NCBI GenBank assembly: GCA_002632355.1
Contig: NSJJ01000005.1
Span: 62,001-126,000 of the forward strand
Reading direction: 5' to 3'
Source of the DNA: Sulfuricella denitrificans
GTDB taxonomy: Bacteria; Pseudomonadota; Gammaproteobacteria; Burkholderiales; Sulfuricellaceae
Length of the DNA stretch: 64,000 bases
This document shows positions 46,265-55,765 of this stretch, piece after piece. The position numbers were made by a program, and so were the translations under genes. Each line of letters starts with the position of its first letter. Within the stretch, counting starts at the first letter, position 1. The notes under the pieces are model-generated. The model was not told the DNA's origin. It saw only the letters and a list, made by a program, of their open reading frames with translations, and searched no databases.

Positions 46265-46363
46265 TCAGGAAAGAATCACCGAAAAAAAACTGAGCCAGGA
46301 CCAAGCGATCAGGGTAATTACCACCGTCATCGGCAGATTCTCTTTAGTAAACAAGTGTGCCAT
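46265..46363 (-). CDS. 32-residue single-span membrane peptide at the end of the cco operon
   Basis: The short gene starts at ATG 46363 with a strong ribosome site (GGAG, 9 bases upstream) and ends at TGA 46265. The protein has a polar start MAHLFTKEN and one hydrophobic helix (about 10-31) with two Trp. It lies 37 bases after ccoS and before the shared terminator, so it is probably expressed with the oxidase operon. Tiny membrane subunits such as CcoM (cbb3) and CydX (bd) have this size and layout. It does not resemble one I can name. Confidence 0.65.
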   Translation of the reverse strand: MAHLFTKENLPMTVVITLIAWSWLSFFSVILS

Positions 46364-46400
46364 TGCAATATTCTCCAGATAACATACTGCATATTCTAAT

Positions 46401-46586
46401 TTATTTTTCGTCTTCCCTCAATGTCCTGCGCGGAATCCTGGGATCGTCGTCGTCCATCAGGATGCGCTGGGCAGGGCCTTCCATGTCTTCAAACTGACCG
46501 CTCCGGATCGCCCAGAAAATTCCGACGCCGGCGATGATGACCATGAACGCAGCCAAACCCAGCAAAAAAACCAGAATCGATGTCAT
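46401..46586 (-). CDS. ccoS: cbb3 oxidase maturation protein CcoS/FixS
   Basis: The 61-residue protein has one N-terminal span and the CcoS pattern FWAIRSGQFEDMEGPAQRIL followed by acidic residues DDDDP. CcoS is needed for cofactor insertion into cbb3 oxidase. It starts 11 bases after ccoI. Confidence 0.95.
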   Translation of the reverse strand: MTSILVFLLGLAAFMVIIAGVGIFWAIRSGQFEDMEGPAQRILMDDDDPRIPRRTLREDEK

Positions 46587-46597
46587 GAGATATTCTC

Positions 46598-49015
46598 TTA
46601 AACCTGTCGTAAACGCAGCGCATTCAGCACCACGACCAGCGAACTGACCGACATGCCGAGGGCAGCCAGCCAGGGTGGAATATACCCCATTGCAGCAAAG
46701 GGCAAAGCCAGTAAATTATACCCCGCTGCCCAGATAAAATTTTGCCGCATCACGATCAGGGTTGCCCGGCCCGCCTGCAGGGCACGCCAGATGTCGGGCA
46801 ATTTTTCCGACAACAGGACAATGTCGCTACTGGCGCGGGCCACCTGTGTCCCTCCACCCATGGCCAGAGAAACATCAGCACCAGCCAGTACAGGGGCATC
46901 GTTGACGCCATCACCCACCATCGCCACGACAGCCCCATCCCTTTGCATGGTCTTCAAGGCCGACAATTTGTCTTCCGGTCGAAGTGCGCCACGGCTATCT
47001 TTAATTCCCAGTGTATTAGCAATATGTCTGACTGTCGCATCCGAATCGCCGCTCAGAATTGATATACCCAGACCACCGGCTTTCAGCTGTTCCACCAACG
47101 CCATGGCATCCGGCCGCAACGCATCCGAGAGTTCGAATGCCGCCAGAGTCTCACTTTCGCTGCACAGCCAGACCACGGTTGCGCCTGCCACCACATCCAG
47201 CTCGGGTTCCGGACCTTCCCGGGTCACAGGCGAAAGCATGCGATTCCCCAAGGTGTAACGGCAGCCGCCGATCAGTCCCGACACCCCTTTGCCCGGGTAA
47301 TTCTGCGCATCGCTTACAGCAAGCAAATCTTTTCTTTCCAGGCTCGCCAGAAAGCTCTGCGCCAGAGGGTGTTCCGAAGCCTGTTCCAGGCTGGCCGCCA
47401 GGCACAGGCAGGCATGAGCATCCAGCGTGCCGAAGGGCCGTACCAGATTCAATTTTGGCTTGCCGAAGGTCAGTGTTCCTGTTTTATCAAATACGACATG
47501 CGTTACCCTGGCCAGGGTTTCCAGCGCATGCCCCCTGGTGAGCAGAATGCCCTGCCTGAGAAGGTGCGACCCTGCCGCCGCAAATGCTGCCGGGGCGGCA
47601 ATGGAGAGTGCGCAGGGGCAGGTCACGACCAGTACGGCCAGCACGATCTCAAGCACTCTGGCCGGGTCGTGCCACCACCAGGCAATGGCAACGATCAGCG
47701 TCAGAGCCAGCAGGCCATAAGTAAACCGGCCTGCCACCCGATCCGCAAGCTGCGCCAGACGCGGCTTTTCAGCCACGGCCTGATCCAGCAGCCGCACGAT
47801 CCCGGCGAGAACCGTATTTTCACCAGTCCCGGTTACGCGCACTTCGAGCGGTCCTTCGAGATTGATGCTACCGGCGATGACCGGATCACCTGTTGTCTTT
47901 GCTACGGCGCGACTTTCTCCGGTCAGCAAGGCCTCATCCACGCTACTGATACCTGCAGCCACCATGCCATCGGCGGCAATGGCCTCTCCCGGCTTGACCA
48001 GAATCGTATCCCCCTCGATCAAGTCCAGCACTGCCACCGCTTCCTGCTTGCCATCGCGCAAACGCAAAGACATTGCCGGCACCAGTTTGAGCAGGTTTTC
48101 AGTCGCCTCTACCGATTTTTCTCGTGCATTTCGCTCGAGAAAGCGTGTGGAGAGCAGAAACAGGGCAAACATGGTAATTGCATCGTAATACACCACGCCC
48201 TCACCTTGCAGCGTGACCCATACACTACCCGCAAAAGCGGTAATGACTGCCAGACTCACCGGCACATCCATATTGAGGTGGCGGGATTTTATTGCCCACC
48301 ATGCACTGACATAGAAAGGCACTGCCGTGTACAGGAACACCGGCAGCGTCAACACCAGACTGGCATAACGCAACAGATGCGCGGTTTCCGCATCCATGCC
48401 CAACGCAGCACCGGCATAGAGCGCGACGGCCAGCATCATGACCTGTGCCGCCGAAAGCCCTGTGACTGCAATTCGCCGGATATCCCGGCTGCGGCCCTTG
48501 CGCCGCAGCGCTTCCTGCTGCAGGGCGTTATAGGGGTGGGCGTTGTAACCCAGCAATTGTATTTCCTTGAGAATGCGGGATAACTGGATTTCCCGCTCAT
48601 CCCAGCTGATGCGTGCGCGATGGTTGGCGTAATTTACCTGCACGGCCTTGACGCCAGGCAACTGCTGCAGATGCCGTTCATTCAGCCAGACGCAAGCCGC
48701 ACAAGTGATGCCTTCAAGAATCAGCGACGCCTGCTTGATGTGAAAACCATCTTCGATTACGAAGCTTTTTTGGATTGCCGGGTGGTCGTAGAGTGCGAGC
48801 CTGGAAAGCTCGGCGGGAATCAGTTCATGCCCGGTCCCGGGCATTGCAGTGCGATGGCGGTAGTATTCCTGCAAACCGTTTTCGACAATGGCCTGAGCAA
48901 CTGCCTGGCATCCCCTGCAGCACATCCCATGTTCCTGCCCCTCTATCTCGACGGGAAATTCGGCATCCGGCGGTACGGGCAGGCCGCAGTGGAAACATGC
49001 CATTTCCCGATTCAT
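46598..49015 (-). CDS. ccoI: Copper-exporting P-type ATPase for cbb3 oxidase assembly
   Basis: The 805-residue protein is a CcoI/FixI-type P1B ATPase that supplies copper for oxidase assembly. It has an N-terminal Cys-rich segment (CFHCGLP, CCRGC), a metal domain with GITCAACVW, TGES, the transmembrane CPC site in TCPCALS, the phosphorylation motif DKTGTLT, and GDGVND. It overlaps ccoH by 4 bases. Confidence 0.95.
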   Translation of the reverse strand: MNREMACFHCGLPVPPDAEFPVEIEGQEHGMCCRGCQAVAQAIVENGLQEYYRHRTAMPGTGHELIPAELSRLALYDHPAIQKSFVIEDGFHIKQASLILEGITCAACVWLNERHLQQLPGVKAVQVNYANHRARISWDEREIQLSRILKEIQLLGYNAHPYNALQQEALRRKGRSRDIRRIAVTGLSAAQVMMLAVALYAGAALGMDAETAHLLRYASLVLTLPVFLYTAVPFYVSAWWAIKSRHLNMDVPVSLAVITAFAGSVWVTLQGEGVVYYDAITMFALFLLSTRFLERNAREKSVEATENLLKLVPAMSLRLRDGKQEAVAVLDLIEGDTILVKPGEAIAADGMVAAGISSVDEALLTGESRAVAKTTGDPVIAGSINLEGPLEVRVTGTGENTVLAGIVRLLDQAVAEKPRLAQLADRVAGRFTYGLLALTLIVAIAWWWHDPARVLEIVLAVLVVTCPCALSIAAPAAFAAAGSHLLRQGILLTRGHALETLARVTHVVFDKTGTLTFGKPKLNLVRPFGTLDAHACLCLAASLEQASEHPLAQSFLASLERKDLLAVSDAQNYPGKGVSGLIGGCRYTLGNRMLSPVTREGPEPELDVVAGATVVWLCSESETLAAFELSDALRPDAMALVEQLKAGGLGISILSGDSDATVRHIANTLGIKDSRGALRPEDKLSALKTMQRDGAVVAMVGDGVNDAPVLAGADVSLAMGGGTQVARASSDIVLLSEKLPDIWRALQAGRATLIVMRQNFIWAAGYNLLALPFAAMGYIPPWLAALGMSVSSLVVVLNALRLRQV

Positions 49016-49800
49016 TGGGAAGCGGATACCTCAAGATGTTGCTGCATTTCAAAAAGGTCGTCACCTTTCTGCAATTGCACTGCGACAACCCACATGCCAG
49101 GCAGTGTCATCGTTACCTGTCCGCGGTAAACGCCTGGTGCGGTTTCCGCAAGTTCAACTAGCTGTTCAGGCTGTGCCAGTCCTGGCCGGGCAATTGCTAC
49201 CTTGGCTGCAATCCCCTGCAAGGGCCGGGAATTACTGTCTTTGACCGTCACTGAAACACGCGGACTGCTTCCCTGCCGAATCACATCCAGGCCGGCAATG
49301 TCGACCTGCCAGCCTAGCCTGCGCTGTTTCTCTTCACTTTTCATGAATTGATTGATTGTTTTGGCGGCTTCTTCTCCGTGCGGAACCACGCCGGAAAAAG
49401 CGGTATGAGCAGATGTGGATGACTTTTTAGCTGGGGGTAAAAACCACTTTGCCACCGAAGCTGGCACACCCTGCCCTGAAATCATCAACAGCCCACCATC
49501 GATGACGAACAACAGCAGAAAAAACCCAATAATTACCTTCGGACCCCAGTGCAGCTTGCGCTTATCTTCTGTCCGGCGCCCTCCTACCAGCGTCAGAACC
49601 GTTGCAGTAGCGAGAAATACCGCCATGTGCATGGAAACGACATCGCCTCCCGGCCATTTAATAACGCTGAGTCCCAGATAAGCTGTAACAGATATTGTGC
49701 CGCTGATCACGCCGCGCCAGTAATTACTGACACCAAATAAACGCAACAAGTAATACAGGACGATGATCAGTAACGCACCGCCAAAGAGAGTCTGAAACAT
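49012..49800 (-). CDS. ccoH: FixH/CcoH-like protein with extra N-terminal membrane domain
   Basis: The C-terminal half (about 170-260) matches FixH/CcoH, with VSVTVKDSNSRPLQGI and APGVYRGQVTMTLPGMW, preceded by its usual single span (about 88-110). The first 80 residues add about three more spans, giving 262 residues in total against about 150-170 for typical FixH. The fused domain is not one I recognise. It lies 7 bases after ccoG and overlaps ccoI by 4 bases, so it is part of the assembly operon. Confidence 0.85.
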   Translation of the reverse strand: MFQTLFGGALLIIVLYYLLRLFGVSNYWRGVISGTISVTAYLGLSVIKWPGGDVVSMHMAVFLATATVLTLVGGRRTEDKRKLHWGPKVIIGFFLLLFVIDGGLLMISGQGVPASVAKWFLPPAKKSSTSAHTAFSGVVPHGEEAAKTINQFMKSEEKQRRLGWQVDIAGLDVIRQGSSPRVSVTVKDSNSRPLQGIAAKVAIARPGLAQPEQLVELAETAPGVYRGQVTMTLPGMWVVAVQLQKGDDLFEMQQHLEVSASQ

Positions 49801-49807
49801 TTTTATC

Positions 49808-51235
49808 TCATTCGTGTTTGTAGTCGAAACGTGTTTCCAGGTGCAGCGCCTGTTCCGGAGCGCTTTTCGGTGTTACGACAAACTCGAACTTGTGTGTGCT
49901 TTCAGCCAGTTTCAACGGGAGTGAAACACCTGCCTGAATGATGAGACTCTTCCCGGCATGCACGCGCACTTCCTTAAAGTTGCCCATATCCAGCGCCTGC
50001 TGCGGCAAGCCGTTCGTGCTGATCTCATACAGCTCGTCTTCAACAGATTTGTTGGTGATACGTAGCTGATAGCGATTACGTATATCTCCATTCGACAGCA
50101 TCACGAACAAAGGCTGACGCACCTGTTGCACCGCTGCGTCAATACTGCTGCGATGGCCAACGCTGCTGACCAGCGCGCCTGTCATGATCGCCAGCGCAAA
50201 GCCCCATCCAACAATCTTGAGCCGCTTCCAGTGCAGTTTGGGTTTGGCTGGCACCTGCAATGCAAGATTGGCTTCTGAATCATAACGGATTAACCCGCGC
50301 GGGTAACTCATGAAATCCATCATATTGTTGCAGGCGTCGATGCACAAACCGCAGGCGATGCACTGATATTGCAATCCTTTGCGAATATCAATCCCGGTCG
50401 GGCATACCTGAATGCACAACTTGCAGTCGATGCAATCGCCATGTCCCTTGGCTTTGCGCTCCTCCAGCGTTCTGAGTCCGGCGCGTGGAATCGCCCGGCC
50501 CGCAACGCCTTCACCACGACGGGTGTCATACGCGACCGCCATGGTCTCAGGGTCGTACATCACCCCCTGAAAACGCGCATATGGGCACATATAGAGGCAT
50601 ACCTGTTCGCGCGCCCATCCTGCTGCGATATATGTTGTGAGCGTCAATACCAGAACGGTAAAGTAAGCCACGCTCGGCGCTTTTCCGGTCATAAATCGCA
50701 CAATCAGCTCTGGTGCATGACCGTAATAGAGTACGAAGGTGAGTGCAGTCCAGAACGCCAGACTCAGCCACAACAAGTGCGTAATAAATATTTTCAGTAT
50801 CTTTTCTTTATTCCACGGCTGGTTGTAGAGCCGCTGACGCGCAGGCCGTTCTCCCTGGATCAACTTCTCAATCGCGATGTAAGCATCGGTCCACAGGGTC
50901 TGGAAGCAGAAATATCCACAAAAGGCGCGTCCGATCAAGCCGGTTGCAAAAAATAGCAGCGCGCCTGCAACAAACAGAAGCAGTGAAAGCCAGAATATAT
51001 CCTGAGGATAAACGACCAGATCAAACAGATAAAATTTTCGCCCCGGCAGGTCGAACAACACGCTCTGAGATGGCGCCTCATGGCCGCGTTGCCAGGGCAG
51101 CCATGGCAACAGAAAATAGACGCCATAAGCCAGCGCCATGGTCGCCCACTTGAAAGTTCGAAATTTACCTTTTACCGAACGGGTAAAAATGGGAATGCGC
51201 TTCTGATAAAGCGATGAAGAATCCTGATCTGCCAT
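49808..51235 (-). CDS. ccoG: cbb3 oxidase accessory protein CcoG/FixG (4Fe-4S)
   Basis: The 475-residue protein has several spans, the Cys motif GYFCFQTLWTDAYIAIE, and two ferredoxin clusters in CIDCKLCIQVCPTGIDIR and CIACGLCIDACNNMM. The C-terminus is an Ig-like domain. CcoG is thought to be a cupric reductase for copper delivery to the oxidase. It follows ccoP after a hairpin. Confidence 0.95.
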   Translation of the reverse strand: MADQDSSSLYQKRIPIFTRSVKGKFRTFKWATMALAYGVYFLLPWLPWQRGHEAPSQSVLFDLPGRKFYLFDLVVYPQDIFWLSLLLFVAGALLFFATGLIGRAFCGYFCFQTLWTDAYIAIEKLIQGERPARQRLYNQPWNKEKILKIFITHLLWLSLAFWTALTFVLYYGHAPELIVRFMTGKAPSVAYFTVLVLTLTTYIAAGWAREQVCLYMCPYARFQGVMYDPETMAVAYDTRRGEGVAGRAIPRAGLRTLEERKAKGHGDCIDCKLCIQVCPTGIDIRKGLQYQCIACGLCIDACNNMMDFMSYPRGLIRYDSEANLALQVPAKPKLHWKRLKIVGWGFALAIMTGALVSSVGHRSSIDAAVQQVRQPLFVMLSNGDIRNRYQLRITNKSVEDELYEISTNGLPQQALDMGNFKEVRVHAGKSLIIQAGVSLPLKLAESTHKFEFVVTPKSAPEQALHLETRFDYKHE

Positions 51236-51255
51236 GTCCGCTTTCCTGAAAAGAC

Positions 51256-51280
51256 AAGGGCCCGCTCGCGGCGGGCCCTT
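51256..51280 (-). terminator. Hairpin between ccoP and ccoG
   Basis: AAGGGCCCGC (51256-51265) pairs with GCGGGCCCTT (51271-51280). On the minus strand it is followed by GTCTTTTC. It could be a partial terminator that lowers expression of the assembly genes relative to the structural genes. Confidence 0.6.
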
Positions 51281-51306
51281 ATTATATCAGGGTTTCCTAA
51301 TATTGT

Positions 51307-52224
51307 TTACTTTGCACCACCGCCCAGCCCATACACATAAGCTGACAGCAGTTTGATCTGCTCAGGCTTGAGGCGTGTTTCCCACGCTGGCATGACGCCG
51401 CGATTGAGGCCGTTGGCAATCACTTGCCTGATCACTTCCACCTTTTTCTCATCGCTGTCCTGAGATGGAACATCTGCCCACAGCCAGATCTTGTCGGTCA
51501 GATTGGCCGAACCAATAACCTGCCGTCCCTTGCCACTGTTGTCGTGGCAGTAATAACAGGCTGCTGCATCACCGTGGAACAGGGCATCACCCGCCTTCAC
51601 CTTGGCAGCATCTGCCTTTTCGCCTGAGAGCGAAGCAACATAATTGGCCAGATTGTCCAGTTGATCATTGTTAAGCACTTCCTTGAATGCGGGCATGTAG
51701 CCGTTGCGCCCCTTGGCAATGGTTTCCTGAATCTTTTCATGAGTACCACCATAGAGCCAGTCATCATCGGTCAGATTGGGGAAGAAGCCTACCTTTCCCT
51801 GTCCGCCCGCCTGATGGCAAGGCGCGCAGTTATCGGAAAAAATCGCCTTGCCTGCTGAATTGATAAAGCTGGTCAGTTCAGGATCCTTGGAAATCTGTTC
51901 AAAGGAAGCGGCCGTCACCTTATCAAAATAGGGCTTCTGCATCTGCTCCGCATCGTTCATATCCTTCATCAACTGCGCGCGGGTGTTCCAGTGCCATGAC
52001 TTTTCAGCGCCCTTATCATTGACGTATTTAACTGTATTGAAACCCGTGGTGAAATGCTTGCCGACTGGCCATGCCGGGTAAATCATCCAGTAAATGATAG
52101 ACATGACCACTGTGGCATAGAACCCCATCAGCCACCAGGCTGGCAACGGGTTACTGTACTCCTGCAGATCGTCATCCCAGACGTGGCCGGTGGTTTGTAC
52201 GCTGTGCGGTTTTTGCTGACTCAT
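51307..52224 (-). CDS. ccoP: cbb3 cytochrome oxidase subunit III (dihaem)
   Basis: The 305-residue protein has two N-terminal spans (one at about 25-50 is clear), WWLMGFYATVV and GGTHEKIQETIAKGR, and two haem c motifs CAPCH and CYYCH. CcoP carries electrons from soluble cytochromes to CcoO. Its ATG overlaps the ccoQ stop by one base (TAATG). Confidence 0.96.
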   Translation of the reverse strand: MSQQKPHSVQTTGHVWDDDLQEYSNPLPAWWLMGFYATVVMSIIYWMIYPAWPVGKHFTTGFNTVKYVNDKGAEKSWHWNTRAQLMKDMNDAEQMQKPYFDKVTAASFEQISKDPELTSFINSAGKAIFSDNCAPCHQAGGQGKVGFFPNLTDDDWLYGGTHEKIQETIAKGRNGYMPAFKEVLNNDQLDNLANYVASLSGEKADAAKVKAGDALFHGDAAACYYCHDNSGKGRQVIGSANLTDKIWLWADVPSQDSDEKKVEVIRQVIANGLNRGVMPAWETRLKPEQIKLLSAYVYGLGGGAK

Positions 52225-52409
52225 TATTTCGCTTCCTTTGTATCTGAATCTTCATCGAGGAATGGTATGTCCTTGTGAGATTCCAGGCGCTCGCCACGTT
52301 TTTTGCTGCCAAACACGTAAATCAGGATCAGGCAGAACACAATGAAAAATATCAATAGTGCGAGCGGTTTTGTATTTTCATCCTTGGAAAACCAGTGCAA
52401 CCATTCCAT
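52224..52409 (-). CDS. ccoQ: cbb3 oxidase small subunit CcoQ
   Basis: From ATG 52409 the product has 61 residues with one span (about 15-35, LALLIFFIVFCLILIYVFG) and a charged tail. This size and place between ccoO and ccoP identify CcoQ/FixQ, which stabilises the complex. Confidence 0.9.
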   Translation of the reverse strand: MEWLHWFSKDENTKPLALLIFFIVFCLILIYVFGSKKRGERLESHKDIPFLDEDSDTKEAK

Positions 52410-52422
52410 CTGACCACCTTGA

Positions 52423-53166
52423 TTAGCGGAATTTGACGAATTCGTCGTTATCGTACTTGCTGAAGTCCACCATGGTGCCCAGCACCTGCAAGTAAGCCAC
52501 GACTGCATCCATCTCGCTAACATTGCTGCGATCGCCGTCAAAATTACCAGCCTGCGCCTGCGCTATCAGGTTCTTCTGCGCATCCGGAATGTGCAGCATT
52601 TTTGCCACATCGGCGCCAAAATCCTTGACGTTCCTGTCGTACTCGCCCTGAGTCAGCGAATAAGGCACCCCGACCTGGCGCAACGCTTTAAGCCGTTCCG
52701 CCACATCGGAGTAATCCAGCGCCGTCGTCAGCAGCCAGGGATAACGCGGCATCACGGATGGCGGCACCATGGACTTGGGGTCGTTCAGATGCTGCACATG
52801 CCATTCATTGGAATATTTCTTGCCGACGCGCGCCAGGTCCGGCCCGGTACGCTTCGAACCCCACTGGAACGGGTGATCGTACTTGGACTCGGCCGCCAGA
52901 GAGTAATGTCCATAACGCAAAGCCTCGTCACGGAACGGGCGGATCATCTGAGAGTGGCACAGGTAGCAACCCTCGCGCACATAAATGTCACGTCCACGAG
53001 ATTCCAGCGGGGTATAAGGACGCACGCCATCTACTTTTTCCACTGTCTCCTTGATGAAAAACAATGGTGCAATTTCGACCAGCCCACCAATGCTGATTGC
53101 GATCATGGTCGCAATCAGCATCAGGCCGACGTTCTTTTCAATCCATTCGTGTTTGAAATTAAACAT
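52423..53166 (-). CDS. ccoO: cbb3 cytochrome oxidase subunit II (monohaem)
   Basis: The 247-residue protein has an N-terminal span (about 13-35), [14 protein letters not shown] with the haem c motif, and [14 protein letters not shown]. These are CcoO hallmarks. It lies between ccoN and ccoQ in the standard order. Confidence 0.97.
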   Translation of the reverse strand: MFNFKHEWIEKNVGLMLIATMIAISIGGLVEIAPLFFIKETVEKVDGVRPYTPLESRGRDIYVREGCYLCHSQMIRPFRDEALRYGHYSLAAESKYDHPFQWGSKRTGPDLARVGKKYSNEWHVQHLNDPKSMVPPSVMPRYPWLLTTALDYSDVAERLKALRQVGVPYSLTQGEYDRNVKDFGADVAKMLHIPDAQKNLIAQAQAGNFDGDRSNVSEMDAVVAYLQVLGTMVDFSKYDNDEFVKFR

Positions 53167-53234
53167 ATTATTTCTCGCTTAAATCTTTTACCTCAGGCGG
53201 GCAACAACGTTACCCACCTGCTCCCGTTTCTATT

Positions 53235-54683
53235 TTACGCCGCTGCTTTGGCGGGACTGACTTCCAGCCGCGCACCCTGAGCATTGGCCTGACGAATGGT
53301 CATGAAGGCATTGAACACCATCAGCAACATGCCGGTCAGGAAGAACATGCCGCCAATCGCACGCATTGCGTAGTAGGGATGCATTGCGGCCACGGACTCG
53401 GCGAAGGAGTATTGCAGGTTGCCGAAGTCATCGAAAGCACGCCACATCAGACCCTGCATGATGCCGGAAATCCACATCGCGGTGATGTACAGCAGGGTGC
53501 CGATGGTAGCCAGCCAGAAGTGGAGATTGATCAGCTTCTCGCTATACATCCTGGTATCCCACAGCTTGGGGATGAGATGGTACAGGGAACCGAAGGAAAT
53601 CATGGCCACCCAGCCCAGCGCGCCGGAGTGAACATGACCCACAGTCCAGTCGGTGTAGTGCGACAAGGCATTTACGTCCTTCAGCGACATCATCGGACCC
53701 TCAAAGGTGGACATGCCGTAGAACGACAGGGCCACGATCATGAAGCGCATGATGGGGTCGGTGCGCAGTTTGTCCCATGCACCGGACAGGGTCATGATAC
53801 CGTTGATCATGCCGCCCCAGGATGGCAACAGCAGCATGATGGAGAAGGTTGCGGCCAGGGTGGAGGTCCAGTCGGGCAGCGCAGTCCAGTGCAGATGGTG
53901 CGCACCTACCCACATGTAGAGGAAGGACAGCGCCCAGAAGTGCACTATGGACAGTCGGTAGGAATAGATCGGACGGCCCGCCTGCTTGGGCACGAAGTAA
54001 TACATCATGCCCAGGAAGGCCGCAGTCAGGAAGAAGCCCACCGCGTTATGGCCGTACCACCACTGCGTCATCGCATCCTGGGTACCTGCGAACAGGCTAT
54101 AGGACTTGAGCGTAAACAGGCTGACAGGAACCGCCAGGTTGTTGAACGTATGCAGCAACGCGGTGGCCAGAATGAAAGACAGGTAGAACCAGTTGGCTAC
54201 GTATATGTGTGGTTGCTTGCGCTTCATGATCGTGCCGACAAAAACAAGCAGGTAGGTTACCCACACCACTTCGATCAGCAAATCGATCGGCCATTCCATT
54301 TCGGCGTACTCGCGCCCCTGGCTGTAGCCCAACACGTAGCTGATCGCAGCCAGCACGATGACGGCCTGCCAACCCCAGAAAGTAAAGCTCGCCATGCCAT
54401 CGCCGAACAGGCGCGCCTGGCAGGTGCGCTGCACAACGTAGTAGGAAGTAGCAAATAACGCACTGCCGCCAAAGCCGAAAATTACAGCACCAGTATGCAC
54501 GGGGCGCAGACGGCCGAACGTGATATAGGGGATATCAAAATTGAGAAACGGCCAGGCAAGTTCTGAGGCGATGTAAACGCCAACGAGCATACCTACCGCC
54601 CCCCACACCAGGGCCATGATCGTAAATTTCCGAACAATATCGAAGTTATATTGATCGGTACCCGCGACGCCAACTGCCGCCAT
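53235..54683 (-). CDS. ccoN: cbb3 cytochrome oxidase subunit I
   Basis: The 482-residue catalytic subunit has about twelve spans and the haem-copper His ligands, with [13 protein letters not shown] near the CuB ligands. [14 protein letters not shown] and [14 protein letters not shown] are further CcoN signatures. AGGAG precedes the ATG. The operon order ccoN-O-Q-P-G-H-I-S is complete. cbb3 oxidases have high oxygen affinity and are used in low oxygen. Confidence 0.97.
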   Translation of the reverse strand: MAAVGVAGTDQYNFDIVRKFTIMALVWGAVGMLVGVYIASELAWPFLNFDIPYITFGRLRPVHTGAVIFGFGGSALFATSYYVVQRTCQARLFGDGMASFTFWGWQAVIVLAAISYVLGYSQGREYAEMEWPIDLLIEVVWVTYLLVFVGTIMKRKQPHIYVANWFYLSFILATALLHTFNNLAVPVSLFTLKSYSLFAGTQDAMTQWWYGHNAVGFFLTAAFLGMMYYFVPKQAGRPIYSYRLSIVHFWALSFLYMWVGAHHLHWTALPDWTSTLAATFSIMLLLPSWGGMINGIMTLSGAWDKLRTDPIMRFMIVALSFYGMSTFEGPMMSLKDVNALSHYTDWTVGHVHSGALGWVAMISFGSLYHLIPKLWDTRMYSEKLINLHFWLATIGTLLYITAMWISGIMQGLMWRAFDDFGNLQYSFAESVAAMHPYYAMRAIGGMFFLTGMLLMVFNAFMTIRQANAQGARLEVSPAKAAA

Positions 54684-54988
54684 AACTTTCTCCTTTTATT
54701 TTGAAGCGAGCCACTACTTCACCAGCGAGGCACATTGATCTTTCTGACAGAACAGCCATCCCGATAGGCAAGAGAAAGGCCAAGCGCTTTGGTTTCGCCT
54801 GGCCCCAACATCTTTCAACAGTTGTTTCTGATAAGAACCAACGTGCCAATTACTTTAATATGAACTGGACGTGCACTGCCCGACAATATAGCCTGAAACG
54901 GCCATAAAAACACTGACCAATGTCAACTTCGCCGAGTTATTTTAGGTTGCGGCCCGCAAAGAATCGCGCCTGGAGACTGACAGCGCCA
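54684..54988. other. Intergenic region before ccoN
   Basis: This 305-base gap lies between the fnr stop and ccoN, both on the minus strand. It contains an Fnr-type box and a -10 element placed for class II activation, and then a leader of about 195 bases without a visible gene. Nothing else was recognised. Confidence 0.7.
54885..54926 (-). promoter_or_regulatory. Fnr-dependent class II promoter of the cco operon
   Basis: On the minus strand TTGACATTGGTCAG (54926-54913) resembles TTGAY-N4-RTCAA with one mismatch. A -10 box TATATT lies at 54890-54885. The transcription start would be near 54879, putting the box centre about 41 bases upstream, the standard class II Fnr position. Confidence 0.68.
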
Positions 54989-55759
54989 TTACTTCGCGAT
55001 CGCAGGCCCCCCTCTGGACATCGCCCGTAGTTGCTCGAGCTGATTTAGACGCACGATTCGGCGCTGGGTGGAGATCAGAGATTCATTTTCAAAACGGGAA
55101 ATCACCCGGCATACGGTTTCTTCGGCCAGGCCCAGATAATTTCCAATATCGCTACGTGACATGCTGAGCCTGAGTTCGACTCCCGACTGCCCGTGAGATT
55201 CAAGGCGCCGGGAGAGGTTCACAAAGAAACTGGCAAGCCGCTCTTCTGCCCTTTTTTTCCCCAGAAGCAACATCATTTCCTGATGATGATTTATTTCCTG
55301 GCTCATAATCTTGAGCATCTGGTACTGAAGCCCCGGCGTATGCTCCACAAGTTCTTCATAGCGTTCAAATGGCACTTCACACACACTGGTCGTCTCAAGT
55401 GCTCGCGCCTCGCTGTTATAGCGCTCGGCCACCAGGGAATTCAGGCCCATCAACTCTCCGATAACATGAAAACCTGTCACCTGGATTCGTCCGTCATCGG
55501 TTAGAACGGATGTTTTCACCGATCCGCTTCGAACCGCAAATACCGCCCGGAATGGCTCACCTATGGAAAAAAGCGGCTCACCTCGTTTGTAGGTGCGGCG
55601 GTTTTTTACGAGCGTATCAAGAAGACTGAGATCAGTATCGCCGCCCACGGCCGAACATAGCCCGTAGATCCCGCAATCCGTGCAGGCAACGGGTGTGCAG
55701 GTATCTTTCTCGGCCTTGGCGATATTTGTGCGTTTGAGTGGAAAGCTGACAGCAAGCAT
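54989..55759 (-). CDS. fnr: Fnr-type oxygen-sensing regulator
   Basis: The 256-residue regulator has the canonical cluster cysteines C26-X2-C29-X5-C35 (CTDCGIYGLC) and a central Cys127, spaced as in E. coli Fnr. The C-terminal HTH MSRSDIGNYLGLAEETVCR keeps the Glu and Arg of the Fnr recognition helix, with Cys in place of Ser. It should bind TTGAT-N4-ATCAA type sites when oxygen is low. It is encoded just upstream of the cco operon, which has a fitting Fnr box, and 6 bases after the Rrf2 gene. Confidence 0.94.
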   Translation of the reverse strand: MLAVSFPLKRTNIAKAEKDTCTPVACTDCGIYGLCSAVGGDTDLSLLDTLVKNRRTYKRGEPLFSIGEPFRAVFAVRSGSVKTSVLTDDGRIQVTGFHVIGELMGLNSLVAERYNSEARALETTSVCEVPFERYEELVEHTPGLQYQMLKIMSQEINHHQEMMLLLGKKRAEERLASFFVNLSRRLESHGQSGVELRLSMSRSDIGNYLGLAEETVCRVISRFENESLISTQRRIVRLNQLEQLRAMSRGGPAIAK

Positions 55760-55765
55760 GGCAAA

